Source of the DNA: a virus
DNA length: 42,837 nt
Strand: one strand, 5' to 3'
IMG/VR virus record: IMGVR_UViG_3300020497_000005
Location: 1 to 42,837 of that record
Positions within the stretch are counted from its first letter, which is position 1. Each line of letters starts with the position of its first letter. The position numbers and the translations under genes are program-made. The notes beneath the pieces were generated by a model. The model ran no database searches and had not been told where the DNA came from. It was given only the letters and a program-made list of their open reading frames with translations. Shown here piece by piece: positions 31,472 to 37,473 of the stretch.

Positions 31472-31501
31472 CAAAGGTAAGTGATTTTTTTCATTTGTCA
31501 A
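31472..31501 (-). promoter_or_regulatory. Bacteroidetes-type promoter of the large ncRNA
   Basis: The minus strand shows TTG (31501-31499), a 19-bp spacer and TACCTTTG (31479-31472). The predicted start is near 31465. No open frame of any size follows. Confidence 0.85.
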
Positions 31502-31528
31502 GCACTTTATAAAACTTTTTTTTTTCAG

Positions 31529-31619
31529 TGGTATCAACGGGACTCGAACCTGTGACACAGGGTTTTTCAAAACCCTTGCTCTACCAAGGGAAATAAATCT
31601 CCCACTGAGCTATAATACC
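31529..31619 (-). tRNA. tRNA-Phe(GAA)-like gene with a D-loop insertion
   Basis: The ends form a seven-pair acceptor (GGTATTA with TGATACC, one G-T) and discriminator A. The T-arm is ACAGG-TTCGAGT-CCCGT with one A-C mismatch, and GTGTC fits the variable loop. The D-arm, GCTC...GAGC, contains an extra stretch of about 17 bases that itself folds (GGGAG-ATTTAT-TTCCC). The anticodon stem AGGGT/ACCCT encloses eight bases, TTTGAAAA, one more than normal; GAA would make it tRNA-Phe. CCA is not encoded. It may be a functional but unusual tRNA, or a decaying one. It shares a promoter with the permuted element just upstream. Confidence 0.6.
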
Positions 31620-31628
31620 ATATAAAAT

Positions 31629-31707
31629 AATGTGGGTGTATGCTCTACCATCTGAGCTACGGATTTGAAACCGGAGGGATTTGAAACCTCGACACAACAC
31701 CCACACC
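31629..31707 (-). ncRNA. tRNA-like element with circularly permuted order
   Basis: On the minus strand a nine-pair closing stem (TGTGGGTGT 31705-31697 with ACACCCACA 31639-31631) encloses, in order, a T-arm-like hairpin (GAGG...CCTC with TTCAAAT, 31690-31674), an acceptor-like hairpin (CGGTTTCAAATCCG, 31673-31660), the bases TA, and a canonical D-arm (GCTC-AGATGGTA-GAGC, 31657-31642). In a normal tRNA the D-arm comes first and the T-arm last, so the 3' half precedes the 5' half. GGTTTCAAATCC occurs twice, 16 bases apart. The closing stem would correspond to an extended anticodon stem. No anticodon can be assigned. It could be a permuted tRNA, a tRNA mimic or debris. Confidence 0.45.
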
Positions 31708-31735
31708 ATTACTTCAATGAACTTATTTTCTTCTA

Positions 31736-31766
31736 CAAAGATAATACATTTATTTTAATCTGTCAA
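31736..31766 (-). promoter_or_regulatory. Bacteroidetes-type promoter of the tRNA-like pair
   Basis: The minus strand shows TTG (31766-31764), a 20-bp spacer and TATCTTTG (31743-31736). The start near 31729 lies about 22 bases before the permuted element. Confidence 0.75.
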
Positions 31767-31784
31767 ATATTTTTTGAAATTTTT

Positions 31785-31994
31785 TTAATTCATATTATCC
31801 AAGAACATTTCAATAATCTCATCTTCCTCTTCATCTGTCCCTTCGGCTCCGTTAAGCCATTCTATGGTATCTACAGTGTAATCGTCCCAATTGTCCCAGA
31901 ATGCGTGAATTGTAAATCCTCTTCCATCCTCTGTTTGACCATCATAATCATAATTTGCTGAAGTTAAAATTTCACTCGAATAATTTATTTCCAT
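31785..31994 (-). CDS. Unrecognised small acidic protein among the tRNA-like genes
   Basis: This acidic, aromatic-rich protein of 69 residues starts MEINYSSEILTSANYDYDG and ends EEDEIIEMFLDNMN. The open frame extends upstream, but that part would lie inside the tRNA-like gene at 32015-32147, so the ATG at 31994 is preferred. It has no known domain. Its high negative charge and small size are typical of early phage proteins that bind or mimic nucleic acid, which is speculation. Confidence 0.55.
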   Translation of the reverse strand: MEINYSSEILTSANYDYDGQTEDGRGFTIHAFWDNWDDYTVDTIEWLNGAEGTDEEEDEIIEMFLDNMN

Positions 31995-32014
31995 TTTTAC
32001 TTTTTTAATTTTTG

Positions 32015-32147
32015 TGTGTCGTACAGGATTCGAACCTATAACCATGCGTAATCTTCTACTTCAACTCATTGTACTTTTGAGTCCGTCACAGCTTGTTAGT
32101 ATAAGTAGCTTTTCTTATACTGTGTCTACCAATTCCACCAACGACAC
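32015..32147 (-). tRNA. tRNA-Leu-like gene with an enlarged anticodon/variable region
   Basis: The ends form a perfect seven-pair acceptor (GTGTCGT with ACGACAC, discriminator A). The D-arm TGGTGGAATTGGTAGACAC is that of tRNA-Leu, and the T-arm ATAGG-TTCGAAT-CCTGT is canonical. Between D- and T-arms lie about 78 bases instead of the 35-45 of a class II tRNA: a seven-pair hairpin (GTATAAG with CTTATAC, eight-base loop containing GCT), then a long stretch with another hairpin (ACTCA with TGAGT). No standard seven-base anticodon loop with U33 is found, so the anticodon is unassigned. CTCAAAA within the second half would suit Leu(CAA) but lacks a paired stem. CCA is not encoded. Confidence 0.55.
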
Positions 32148-32156
32148 ATATTTTTG

Positions 32157-32249
32157 TAGTCAGGAGAGGAATCGAACCTCTCTACAGGGAGCTACCCGTC
32201 ATCCATGACCTTCCATCGGACTCGAACCGACCTTGTATCCAACCTGACT
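32157..32249 (-). tRNA. tRNA-like gene with a second T-arm-like hairpin inside
   Basis: The acceptor AGTCAGG/CCTGACT is perfect, with discriminator A, and the T-arm AGAGG-TTCGATT-CCTCT is in the right place. The interior, however, holds another T-arm-like hairpin (GTCGG-TTCGAGT-CCGAT) where the D-arm should be, then GTCAT-GG-ATGAC and GGG-TAGCT-CCC. TAGCTC, normally at the D-arm, therefore follows a T-arm sequence, as in the permuted element at 31629-31707. No anticodon can be assigned. It lies nine bases upstream of the Leu-like gene and is probably co-transcribed with it. It may be a scrambled or non-decoding tRNA. Confidence 0.45.
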
Positions 32250-32401
32250 ATTTTTCGCTAATGTTAAAAACTGAGTCAATCCTCCAAAAAAACACTAACT
32301 TGGTACTTACCTATCTTGGCTCCCCCATCCATTTTAAATATATATTCACCTGAAACTTCAGCGGGTTGTTGATTGACCACTCCCACCTACTCAAGTAGTT
32401 T

Positions 32402-32656
32402 TTACACACTCATCATCCAACCCATCCGGTTTTGAGATTGATACTCACTATAAGTACATTTTCTCATTGAGGAATAGTCGGGTCTCAACTTAACATGAGT
32501 CGGATATTTCTTCTCGTGTTCTTTACTCTCTCTCACCACCTTAGCGTACGCTTCTCTTTTACTTGGAGCCCACACGTCATTAAATCCACCACCTATCCAA
32601 TTAAACAAATAAAGGTATTCACCGTTAACACTTCTATACAATTTCTCTTTAGCCAT
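32402..32656 (-). CDS. Unrecognised basic protein of 84 residues
   Basis: It starts MAKEKLYRSVNGEYLYLFNWIGGGFNDVW and has a basic central helix (PSKREAYAKVVRESKEHEKKYP). No family is recognised. The frame is open 15 codons further upstream, but a perfect host-type promoter (32680-32709) predicts a transcript start near 32673, which excludes the upstream ATG and leaves a leader of about 17 bases. About 140 bases without a gene follow before the tRNA-like elements; they hold only an 18-codon frame that I do not call. Confidence 0.65.
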   Translation of the reverse strand: MAKEKLYRSVNGEYLYLFNWIGGGFNDVWAPSKREAYAKVVRESKEHEKKYPTHVKLRPDYSSMRKCTYSEYQSQNRMGWMMSV

Positions 32657-32679
32657 AATGATTAGTTTTAAATCCGATA

Positions 32680-32709
32680 CAAAGATAAGCATTAAATCCA
32701 CACTTCCAA
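32680..32709 (-). promoter_or_regulatory. Bacteroidetes-type promoter
   Basis: The minus strand shows TTG (32709-32707), a 19-bp spacer and TATCTTTG (32687-32680), upstream of the gene at 32402-32656. Read-through could also serve the tRNA-like elements at 32015-32249. Confidence 0.8.
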
Positions 32710-32777
32710 ACTTTATTTCATTTTTTTTAAAAAATTTTTTTACGATAACGATTCCGTAAGTTTATTTACTATTTTTC

Positions 32778-32806
32778 TTGACATGTCGGACATATTTATC
32801 TATAAT
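32778..32806 (+). promoter_or_regulatory. Promoter matching the general sigma-70 consensus
   Basis: TTGACA (32778-32783), a 17-bp spacer and TATAAT (32801-32806) match the Escherichia coli-type consensus exactly, which is not the usual Bacteroidetes form. A start near 32813 would give a leader of about 20 bases for the lipoprotein gene. Confidence 0.6.
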
Positions 32807-32832
32807 TTAACAGAATTAAAAAACAAACTATT

Positions 32833-33009
32833 ATGAAAAAGTTATTATTGGCGATTGTTATCGCAGGGTCTTTATCTCTAACTTCTTGTTGGAAAGGTAC
32901 AAAAAATGAAGAATCAACAACAGAAGTTGCAACCGATACCACACAAGTGGATTCAGTACAGGTTGATTCAGTGGAAGTGGATACTATAAAAGTAGATACG
33001 GTTAAGTAA
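32833..33009 (+). CDS. Small lipoprotein with Val-Asp repeats
   Basis: This 58-residue protein begins MKKLLLAIVIAGSLSLTSCW, a textbook lipoprotein signal peptide with the lipobox LTSC. After cleavage the mature protein would be only about 40 residues: a short polar stretch and a repeated tail (VDSVQVDSVEVDTIKVDTVK). It is membrane-anchored outside the cytoplasm. Phage-encoded small lipoproteins often block superinfection, or serve as the outer-membrane spanin subunit. Which applies here is not clear, but the peptidoglycan-enzyme genes next to it on the other strand make a lysis role possible. A consensus promoter lies upstream and a strong terminator downstream, so it is an independent transcription unit in a region otherwise read leftward. 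Confidence 0.8.
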   Translation: MKKLLLAIVIAGSLSLTSCWKGTKNEESTTEVATDTTQVDSVQVDSVEVDTIKVDTVK

Positions 33010-33013
33010 TCAG

Positions 33014-33040
33014 AAACCCCTCTTAACGGAGGGGTTTTTT
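33014..33040 (+). terminator. Terminator of the lipoprotein gene
   Basis: AAACCCCTC and GAGGGGTTT pair around TTAACG and are followed by a T-run. It starts five bases after the stop. Confidence 0.85.
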
Positions 33041-33599
33041 ATTTTAAAAGTTGTTTAATTCTATTAATATCTTCATTAAGTTCATCGTCTTTTTTCTTTG
33101 GTTTGTCGGATAACGCTTTTTTAATAAAAGATATTGGACTTAAAAGTATGTCAGTAAAAATGTCTGACCCACCGATTCTAGGCTCATTTGATTTTACAAT
33201 AGGTTCTTTGGTTTCAGATTTTTTAACATCTTTTTTCTCATCTTTTTTAAACTGATGACCACTTAAAAAATCATTAACATTTTGTTTTGATTTTTTTTTA
33301 TTTAGAATTGAGAATGATATTTCTTTATCCGAAAAATATCCAATAGTGTGTCCTTGTTTCACTGTACTACCAATTCCAACAATAACTCTACCTATTTCAC
33401 AAAAATCTGAATAAAAGGTTTCACCATTAACATTATGCTCAATAGTTAGATTTCCGTCACAACGATTAATAGATGGTACAACTATACCATCATAAGGACT
33501 AACTAACCTATCGTTATCATATGATGAAAGACCGACAGTTTTTGATAACATTCCTTGGTTTAAGTTACCATTAGGTGAAGGTGAGATGAAATGATTCAT
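33039..33599 (-). CDS. Degenerate M23/LytM-like protein
   Basis: This 186-residue protein has an N-terminal half that resembles the beta-sheet core of M23 (LytM) peptidases: LVSPYDGIVVP, LTIEHNVNGETFYSDFCEIGRVIVGIGSTVKQGHTIGYF. The catalytic HxH and the first H...D zinc ligands are not all present, so it is probably not an active endopeptidase and may be a wall-binding or structural domain. The second half is a Lys-rich linker followed by a short hydrophobic helix (ILLSPISFIKKAL) and an amphipathic end. It overlaps the upstream M15 peptidase gene by one base (TAATG), so the two are produced together. Confidence 0.55.
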   Translation of the reverse strand: MNHFISPSPNGNLNQGMLSKTVGLSSYDNDRLVSPYDGIVVPSINRCDGNLTIEHNVNGETFYSDFCEIGRVIVGIGSTVKQGHTIGYFSDKEISFSILNKKKSKQNVNDFLSGHQFKKDEKKDVKKSETKEPIVKSNEPRIGGSDIFTDILLSPISFIKKALSDKPKKKDDELNEDINRIKQLLK

Positions 33600-34216
33600 T
33601 ATAATAAATTTTTTATACGATTAATACTCTCAAGTATTCTTTTATTTTTAAAAAAATTTTCATTATTTAACGACATAATTTTTGATATTCCAGCAGATAA
33701 TAAATCACCACCAAGTTCCGGTTTTCCATCAACATAAGTGGTTGTTGTGTTATCATCATTATTGGTTATGCCGCTCTTTGTCGAACCCTTACCTTCCGGT
33801 TGACCACTTCTATATGAAATATGAAAATGTCCGCCAGTTGCTTTAGAGGTTGGACTTGTATATTCGTCAATATATGAAAATCCATTGTATTTTGTCTTAT
33901 ATGAATCTAATAATGACTTAAAATCTGAACGACACGCACTATCTAAAGTCACATCAACCGCCTCTCCTTTAGTATGACGACTAGTATAACTTGTGATTTT
34001 TTTATGAAAAGAATCATTACCGGATGTAAAAGTTAAAGGACAATTACTTTTTAGTTTTTTCCAATCATCCATAAATTTAGATAATATGTCTAAAAAATCG
34101 GGTTGTAAATCACCACCAGAGGTTAATTCATTACCCTTTTCAACATTCCCAACACTTTTAAGTTTAGATTTGAATTCTGATGAAGATATTTCTAATAATG
34201 TTATTAATTTTTCCAT
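33599..34216 (-). CDS. M15-family peptidoglycan peptidase (endolysin-like)
   Basis: This 205-residue protein shows the M15 zinc-peptidase pattern: SRHTKGEAVDVTLD with H81 and D88 as ligands, and GGHFHISY with H130/H132 as the third ligand region; ID in FSYIDE may hold the catalytic acid. M15 enzymes cut D-Ala-D-Ala or L-Ala-D-Glu bonds in cell-wall peptides, and several phage endolysins belong here. There is no signal peptide. The C-terminal 70 residues are Gly/Thr-rich and then helical, ending in a basic NRIKNLL tail also found at the end of the coupled downstream gene (NRIKQLLK), possibly a shared docking peptide. A virion-borne lysin is an alternative to a free endolysin. Confidence 0.8.
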   Translation of the reverse strand: MEKLITLLEISSSEFKSKLKSVGNVEKGNELTSGGDLQPDFLDILSKFMDDWKKLKSNCPLTFTSGNDSFHKKITSYTSRHTKGEAVDVTLDSACRSDFKSLLDSYKTKYNGFSYIDEYTSPTSKATGGHFHISYRSGQPEGKGSTKSGITNNDDNTTTTYVDGKPELGGDLLSAGISKIMSLNNENFFKNKRILESINRIKNLL

Positions 34217-34217
34217 A

Positions 34218-34823
34218 TTATTGTTGTAGATGGTTCATTAAAACACCACCCAATGAGGCTGAATACATTTTTAAATGTTGAATATCCTCTTCGTCCAATT
34301 TAGTTTTTCTTTTTGTATAATCTAAACCTAATGTCCCAATATATTTTCCATCAATAGATTTGATTGGAAATAAGTATCCGGATTTACATCCGGTGTCTTC
34401 AGCAACATATTTTAATCCAAAAGTCGCTATTGTCTCATCTTTATAATCAGAAATTTCAATAGATTCATTCTCTAATAAATAGTTGATAGATTTTGAAAAT
34501 AAATTAACGGGGATATTTTGAAAGTTTGATTGGATGGATGAGACACCGGTTTTCACTGTTTCGTAGATAACACTAAACTTAGCCATTGATTTACCTGTTG
34601 GGTAGAAATTTCCACCATTATGAAATTGGGTTACCCAAACTCTATCAGGTTTTAATTCGTCTTTGATACGGTCTAATTTAGACATTACGAGCTCACTAAC
34701 TTTTAAGGTTTCTATAACCATATCAGGTTTTTGATTCCTTTTATCTAATTTATTTTTAATAAATAATAATATAACTGGACCTAAAACTCCCGTGATAAAT
34801 GCTACTATTACTGATGTATTCAT
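34218..34823 (-). CDS. Membrane-anchored GAF-like domain protein
   Basis: This 201-residue protein has a single N-terminal membrane segment (about residues 5-24, VIVAFITGVLGPVILLFI) followed by a basic stretch. The rest reads like a GAF fold: VWVTQFHNGGNFYPTGKSMAKFSVIYE at the start and GYLFPIKSIDGKYIGTLGLDYT near the end of the domain. GAF domains bind small ligands or mediate contacts. It lies one base from the M15 peptidase gene, so a sensor or timing role in lysis, or a holin-like role through the membrane helix, can be imagined but is not shown. Upstream is only a weak form of the late-type motif (TATTTATC). Confidence 0.55.
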   Translation of the reverse strand: MNTSVIVAFITGVLGPVILLFIKNKLDKRNQKPDMVIETLKVSELVMSKLDRIKDELKPDRVWVTQFHNGGNFYPTGKSMAKFSVIYETVKTGVSSIQSNFQNIPVNLFSKSINYLLENESIEISDYKDETIATFGLKYVAEDTGCKSGYLFPIKSIDGKYIGTLGLDYTKRKTKLDEEDIQHLKMYSASLGGVLMNHLQQ

Positions 34824-34860
34824 AATTTGTTAATATATCAAGATAAATAGTTTAAAAATA

Positions 34861-34888
34861 AAAAAAGTGAGGGCAACCCCTCACTTTT
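34861..34888 (-). terminator. Terminator after the Rnl1-like ligase gene
   Basis: On the minus strand AAAAGTGAGGGG pairs with CCCTCACTTTT around TTG, followed by a T-run. It follows the stop at 34900. Confidence 0.8.
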
Positions 34889-34899
34889 AATCATTTTTC

Positions 34900-35934
34900 C
34901 TACAACTTTTTAAACTCCGGTCTGATTAAGTTCCATATGATTTCAGAATAATCTTTTTTATCGAACATCCTAAATAATATCCCTGATAAATGTTTATTTT
35001 GTTGTGACACCCACTCAGCGTATTCTTTTCTATCTGTGATAGGTTCTTTGTCGTTATATTTACCATACATTTTACCATCAAATTTTTTACCAGCATCTTC
35101 AGATATTTGGAAATAAAAATACCTTAATTCTTTTACATAATTTTTAATTTTGGTGTAAAATTCATCCGGAACATCTTTTAATAATTCCATCACATCTTCA
35201 CCATTTTTTAGATATTCCCAAACTCCGGTTGTTGATACATTGGTCATAATTTTATGAAGACGCAAATACTCAACACCTTTAACTTTAACTCTATCCCCAT
35301 TTGAAAACTTCACCACAAACCCTTCTTGGTTGTTTTTAACCATTTCTTTAAGTTCTTTGAAGTCCTTAATACCATCGTATTTTTTAACCACATCAAACCC
35401 GTATTCTCTCCACATTTCTACATCATATTCTTTTCCGTTTTTATCAAAGGTTCCCAATAGGACTAATCCTTCGTAATCACCGTAATCTACTACCACGCGA
35501 TTCTGCGGGAATAAAATTTCAAAACAGAAAGTCAGATGTCTGAACATAATATCTGTATTATACTTTTTAAGGAGTTCAATACCTTTAATTGATTGGTCGG
35601 AAGTAAATGACCCACGAGTGGCTACCACCCATTGACCCTCATACCAAAAAACCAACAAAAGTGAACCATCCATTTTTTCCCACACCTCAAAGTTTTCAGT
35701 TGGTTCAAATTTCCCTTCTTCAATATTGAAGAATTTGTTAAAACCTCTTGCAACAATATTACCCTTATCATTTGTCACCAACCCCCGACAACTTAATGTT
35801 ATTTCGTCCCAATAATTTTCATATTGTGTTGTTTGACTATAATTCCATATAATCAAAGGAAGAGTTGGGTGATTTTGACTTAATAACCACCCATCATCTC
35901 TATATTTAACTAATGTATCTAAATTAATCTCCAT
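34900..35934 (-). CDS. RNA ligase, T4 Rnl1-like
   Basis: This protein has 344 residues from the chosen start, MEINLDTLVKY. It is an ATP-dependent RNA ligase of the Rnl1 family, which in T4 reseals tRNAs cut in the anticodon loop by host nucleases. The nucleotidyltransferase motif I is EKMDGSLLLVFW, with adenylated Lys near 87. Later motifs are visible: CFEILFPQNRVV (motif III region), EGFVVKF (motif IV) and RVKVKG (motif V, Lys-x-Lys). An earlier ATG at 35961 would overlap the GIY-YIG gene more. T4 Rnl1 is 374 residues. It lies downstream of a GIY-YIG homing endonuclease and of a second RNA ligase, and with the kinase-like gene at 39405 it could form a tRNA repair pathway. Confidence 0.85.
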   Translation of the reverse strand: MEINLDTLVKYRDDGWLLSQNHPTLPLIIWNYSQTTQYENYWDEITLSCRGLVTNDKGNIVARGFNKFFNIEEGKFEPTENFEVWEKMDGSLLLVFWYEGQWVVATRGSFTSDQSIKGIELLKKYNTDIMFRHLTFCFEILFPQNRVVVDYGDYEGLVLLGTFDKNGKEYDVEMWREYGFDVVKKYDGIKDFKELKEMVKNNQEGFVVKFSNGDRVKVKGVEYLRLHKIMTNVSTTGVWEYLKNGEDVMELLKDVPDEFYTKIKNYVKELRYFYFQISEDAGKKFDGKMYGKYNDKEPITDRKEYAEWVSQQNKHLSGILFRMFDKKDYSEIIWNLIRPEFKKL

Positions 35935-36712
35935 AATAATACTCCCATTTATATCCACCACAATGTTTCATTGACCCATTTAATACTTTACTAACATTTT
36001 TATATGTTGTTGTGGTTCTAATTTCCCATACCGATGAATAGATTTTTATAATTTCATTGTCCTTGTTTTTTTGAACAACTTGTTTTTTTGTTTTACTATC
36101 CCCAATTTTTTTCTTTGTAATTTCGGATAATATTTTTCCTTTGTGAAATTCTGAAATTTCTTTTTTTCTTTCTTCAGAATGTTTTTTTCCAAACATTGGA
36201 TTTTTATCCCCAATTTTAGTTACGCTTAATTTATTTTTAGTTTCATCACTTCGTTTCCTACCTAAATGAGTTTTTTTACAATTTTCAGACATTTTTTTTC
36301 TTTCATCATCAGTGATTACTCTATTTTTTGCGGATTCTCTAACTTTACTTAACCATTGATTATAATCTTCCTCAGAACGCCAAACTCTTTTTTGTCCCGG
36401 CATAGAACCTGAGTCACCACCTTCAGAAATGTTTAATAAATTACAACCTTTTTCTTGGTAAGAAGAAATATATTTTTTTTCAATTTCCTTCCAATCGTTT
36501 TCTTCAACTACGTCAATAAGTTTAATAATTGGTTTTAAGTCCTCTTTCAATAGAGATTTAATCCAAGTATTTTTATGGGTTGTTTTATTATCAGAATTTT
36601 TAGCTTTAGATATATGATTATTTAATCTAACACTAAGTTTTTTAACAGTTTGTCCTACATACCTAATTTCATTAGTTTTTGGGTCAATTAATACGTATAT
36701 ACTATGTTCCAT
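35924..36712 (-). CDS. GIY-YIG homing endonuclease with NUMOD repeats
   Basis: This 262-residue protein has the GIY-YIG core at residues 4-25 (IYVLIDPKTNEIRYVGQT, with Val replacing Gly in the first triad), R28 in SVRLNNH and a Glu in IEKKYIS, which together form the nuclease site. NUMOD3-like repeats follow (GRKRSDETKNKLS, GDKNPMFGKKHSEERKKE), then a C-terminal DNA-binding HTH segment (SSVWEIRTTTTYKNVSKVLNG). That architecture is typical of phage free-standing homing endonucleases related to I-TevI. A late-type motif (36726-36733) lies 13 bases upstream. It splits the early gene cluster and overlaps the downstream RNA ligase gene. Confidence 0.88.
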   Translation of the reverse strand: MEHSIYVLIDPKTNEIRYVGQTVKKLSVRLNNHISKAKNSDNKTTHKNTWIKSLLKEDLKPIIKLIDVVEENDWKEIEKKYISSYQEKGCNLLNISEGGDSGSMPGQKRVWRSEEDYNQWLSKVRESAKNRVITDDERKKMSENCKKTHLGRKRSDETKNKLSVTKIGDKNPMFGKKHSEERKKEISEFHKGKILSEITKKKIGDSKTKKQVVQKNKDNEIIKIYSSVWEIRTTTTYKNVSKVLNGSMKHCGGYKWEYYYGD

Positions 36713-36725
36713 AATAACCTTTTAT

Positions 36726-36733
36726 TATAAATA
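36726..36733 (-). promoter_or_regulatory. Putative late-type promoter motif before the GIY-YIG gene
   Basis: The minus strand reads GAGATATTTATAATAAAAGG, with the core ending 13 bases before the ATG at 36712. Confidence 0.45.
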
Positions 36734-36782
36734 TCTCGTAATTATGTTTTCGTATTGAATTTACTCAGTATAATTTTTTAAT

Positions 36783-37148
36783 TTATAATGTGGAACAAAA
36801 TATTAATGTTCCGATTAATTGTATGTAATGTAATACTTGGTCAAATCCAACCACCACAAATCCGTTGTGGAAATCTTGTTTATCCCAATATGGTTTTCCA
36901 ATTCTACTAGTTACAAAATCTGTAATCCAATGACAAATGAATGTAATGACGGAGAATATTAAAGCAATTCTAAAATCACTCAAATAAAACCAAGATGCCA
37001 ACAACCACATTATGGAATAAACCCCAACGTGGTATGTTAACCATTTAAGACTTGTACTTTTTCCGGTCGCTTGTTCGTGTGTCTGTAATCCAAAATCAGC
37101 TAAGAAGTGAATTAACAATACAAATATTAATGTTGTAAATGATATCAT
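36783..37148 (-). CDS. DUF3307-like membrane protein
   Basis: This 121-residue protein has about four hydrophobic segments. It contains LIHFLADFGLQTHEQA near the N-terminus, VITFICHWITDFVTSRIGK in the middle and FDQVLHYIQLIGTLIF at the end. The pattern of an early HFLADF, a middle HW..D and a late DQ.LH matches DUF3307, a small membrane family common in phages and of unknown role. The conserved His and Asp could bind metal. It is separated by one base from the upstream gene and belongs to the same leftward operon as the Rnl5-like ligase. Holin-like or membrane-modifying activity is possible but unproven. Confidence 0.75.
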   Translation of the reverse strand: MISFTTLIFVLLIHFLADFGLQTHEQATGKSTSLKWLTYHVGVYSIMWLLASWFYLSDFRIALIFSVITFICHWITDFVTSRIGKPYWDKQDFHNGFVVVGFDQVLHYIQLIGTLIFCSTL

Positions 37149-37149
37149 A

Positions 37150-37473
37150 TTACCAAGTGTATCTAATGTATTCTATTTCAAATTTATCCCAAACTCGGTA
37201 AACAGCCTCTACAAATGGAATGGACCACTCATCACCTTCTTCGGTAATATATTCAATCACGTAATCCATTCTTTCACCACAATCATAACGAACTATTGTA
37301 TCGTTTATAACATCTGACTGAAAATACCTCAACCAAATATGCCATAGGTCTTTATATTCACCACCAACTAACTTGTGATAATCTCTGAAGTATTGTTCTT
37401 CAATACCCATCTCTTTACAGATTTCTTTTCGAATATCAAACCAATCATAAAATTCTATCGTGTGTTTTTCCAT
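37150..37473 (-). CDS. Unrecognised acidic aromatic-rich protein
   Basis: This 107-residue protein is rich in Tyr, Trp, Asp and Glu (for example IEFYDWFDIRKEICKEMGIEEQYFRDYHKLVGGEYKDLWHIW). It has no recognised family, signal peptide or membrane segment. The start overlaps the stop of the Rnl5-like ligase gene by one base (TAATG), so translation is probably coupled. Phage proteins of this kind are usually small host-takeover factors, but no function can be assigned. Confidence 0.6.
   Translation of the reverse strand: MEKHTIEFYDWFDIRKEICKEMGIEEQYFRDYHKLVGGEYKDLWHIWLRYFQSDVINDTIVRYDCGERMDYVIEYITEEGDEWSIPFVEAVYRVWDKFEIEYIRYTW

Noticed and set aside
32276-32332. An 18-codon minus-strand frame between the tRNA-like genes and the gene at 32402
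   Set aside because: It is too short, with no family and no promoter. It could be chance in an AT-rich spacer.
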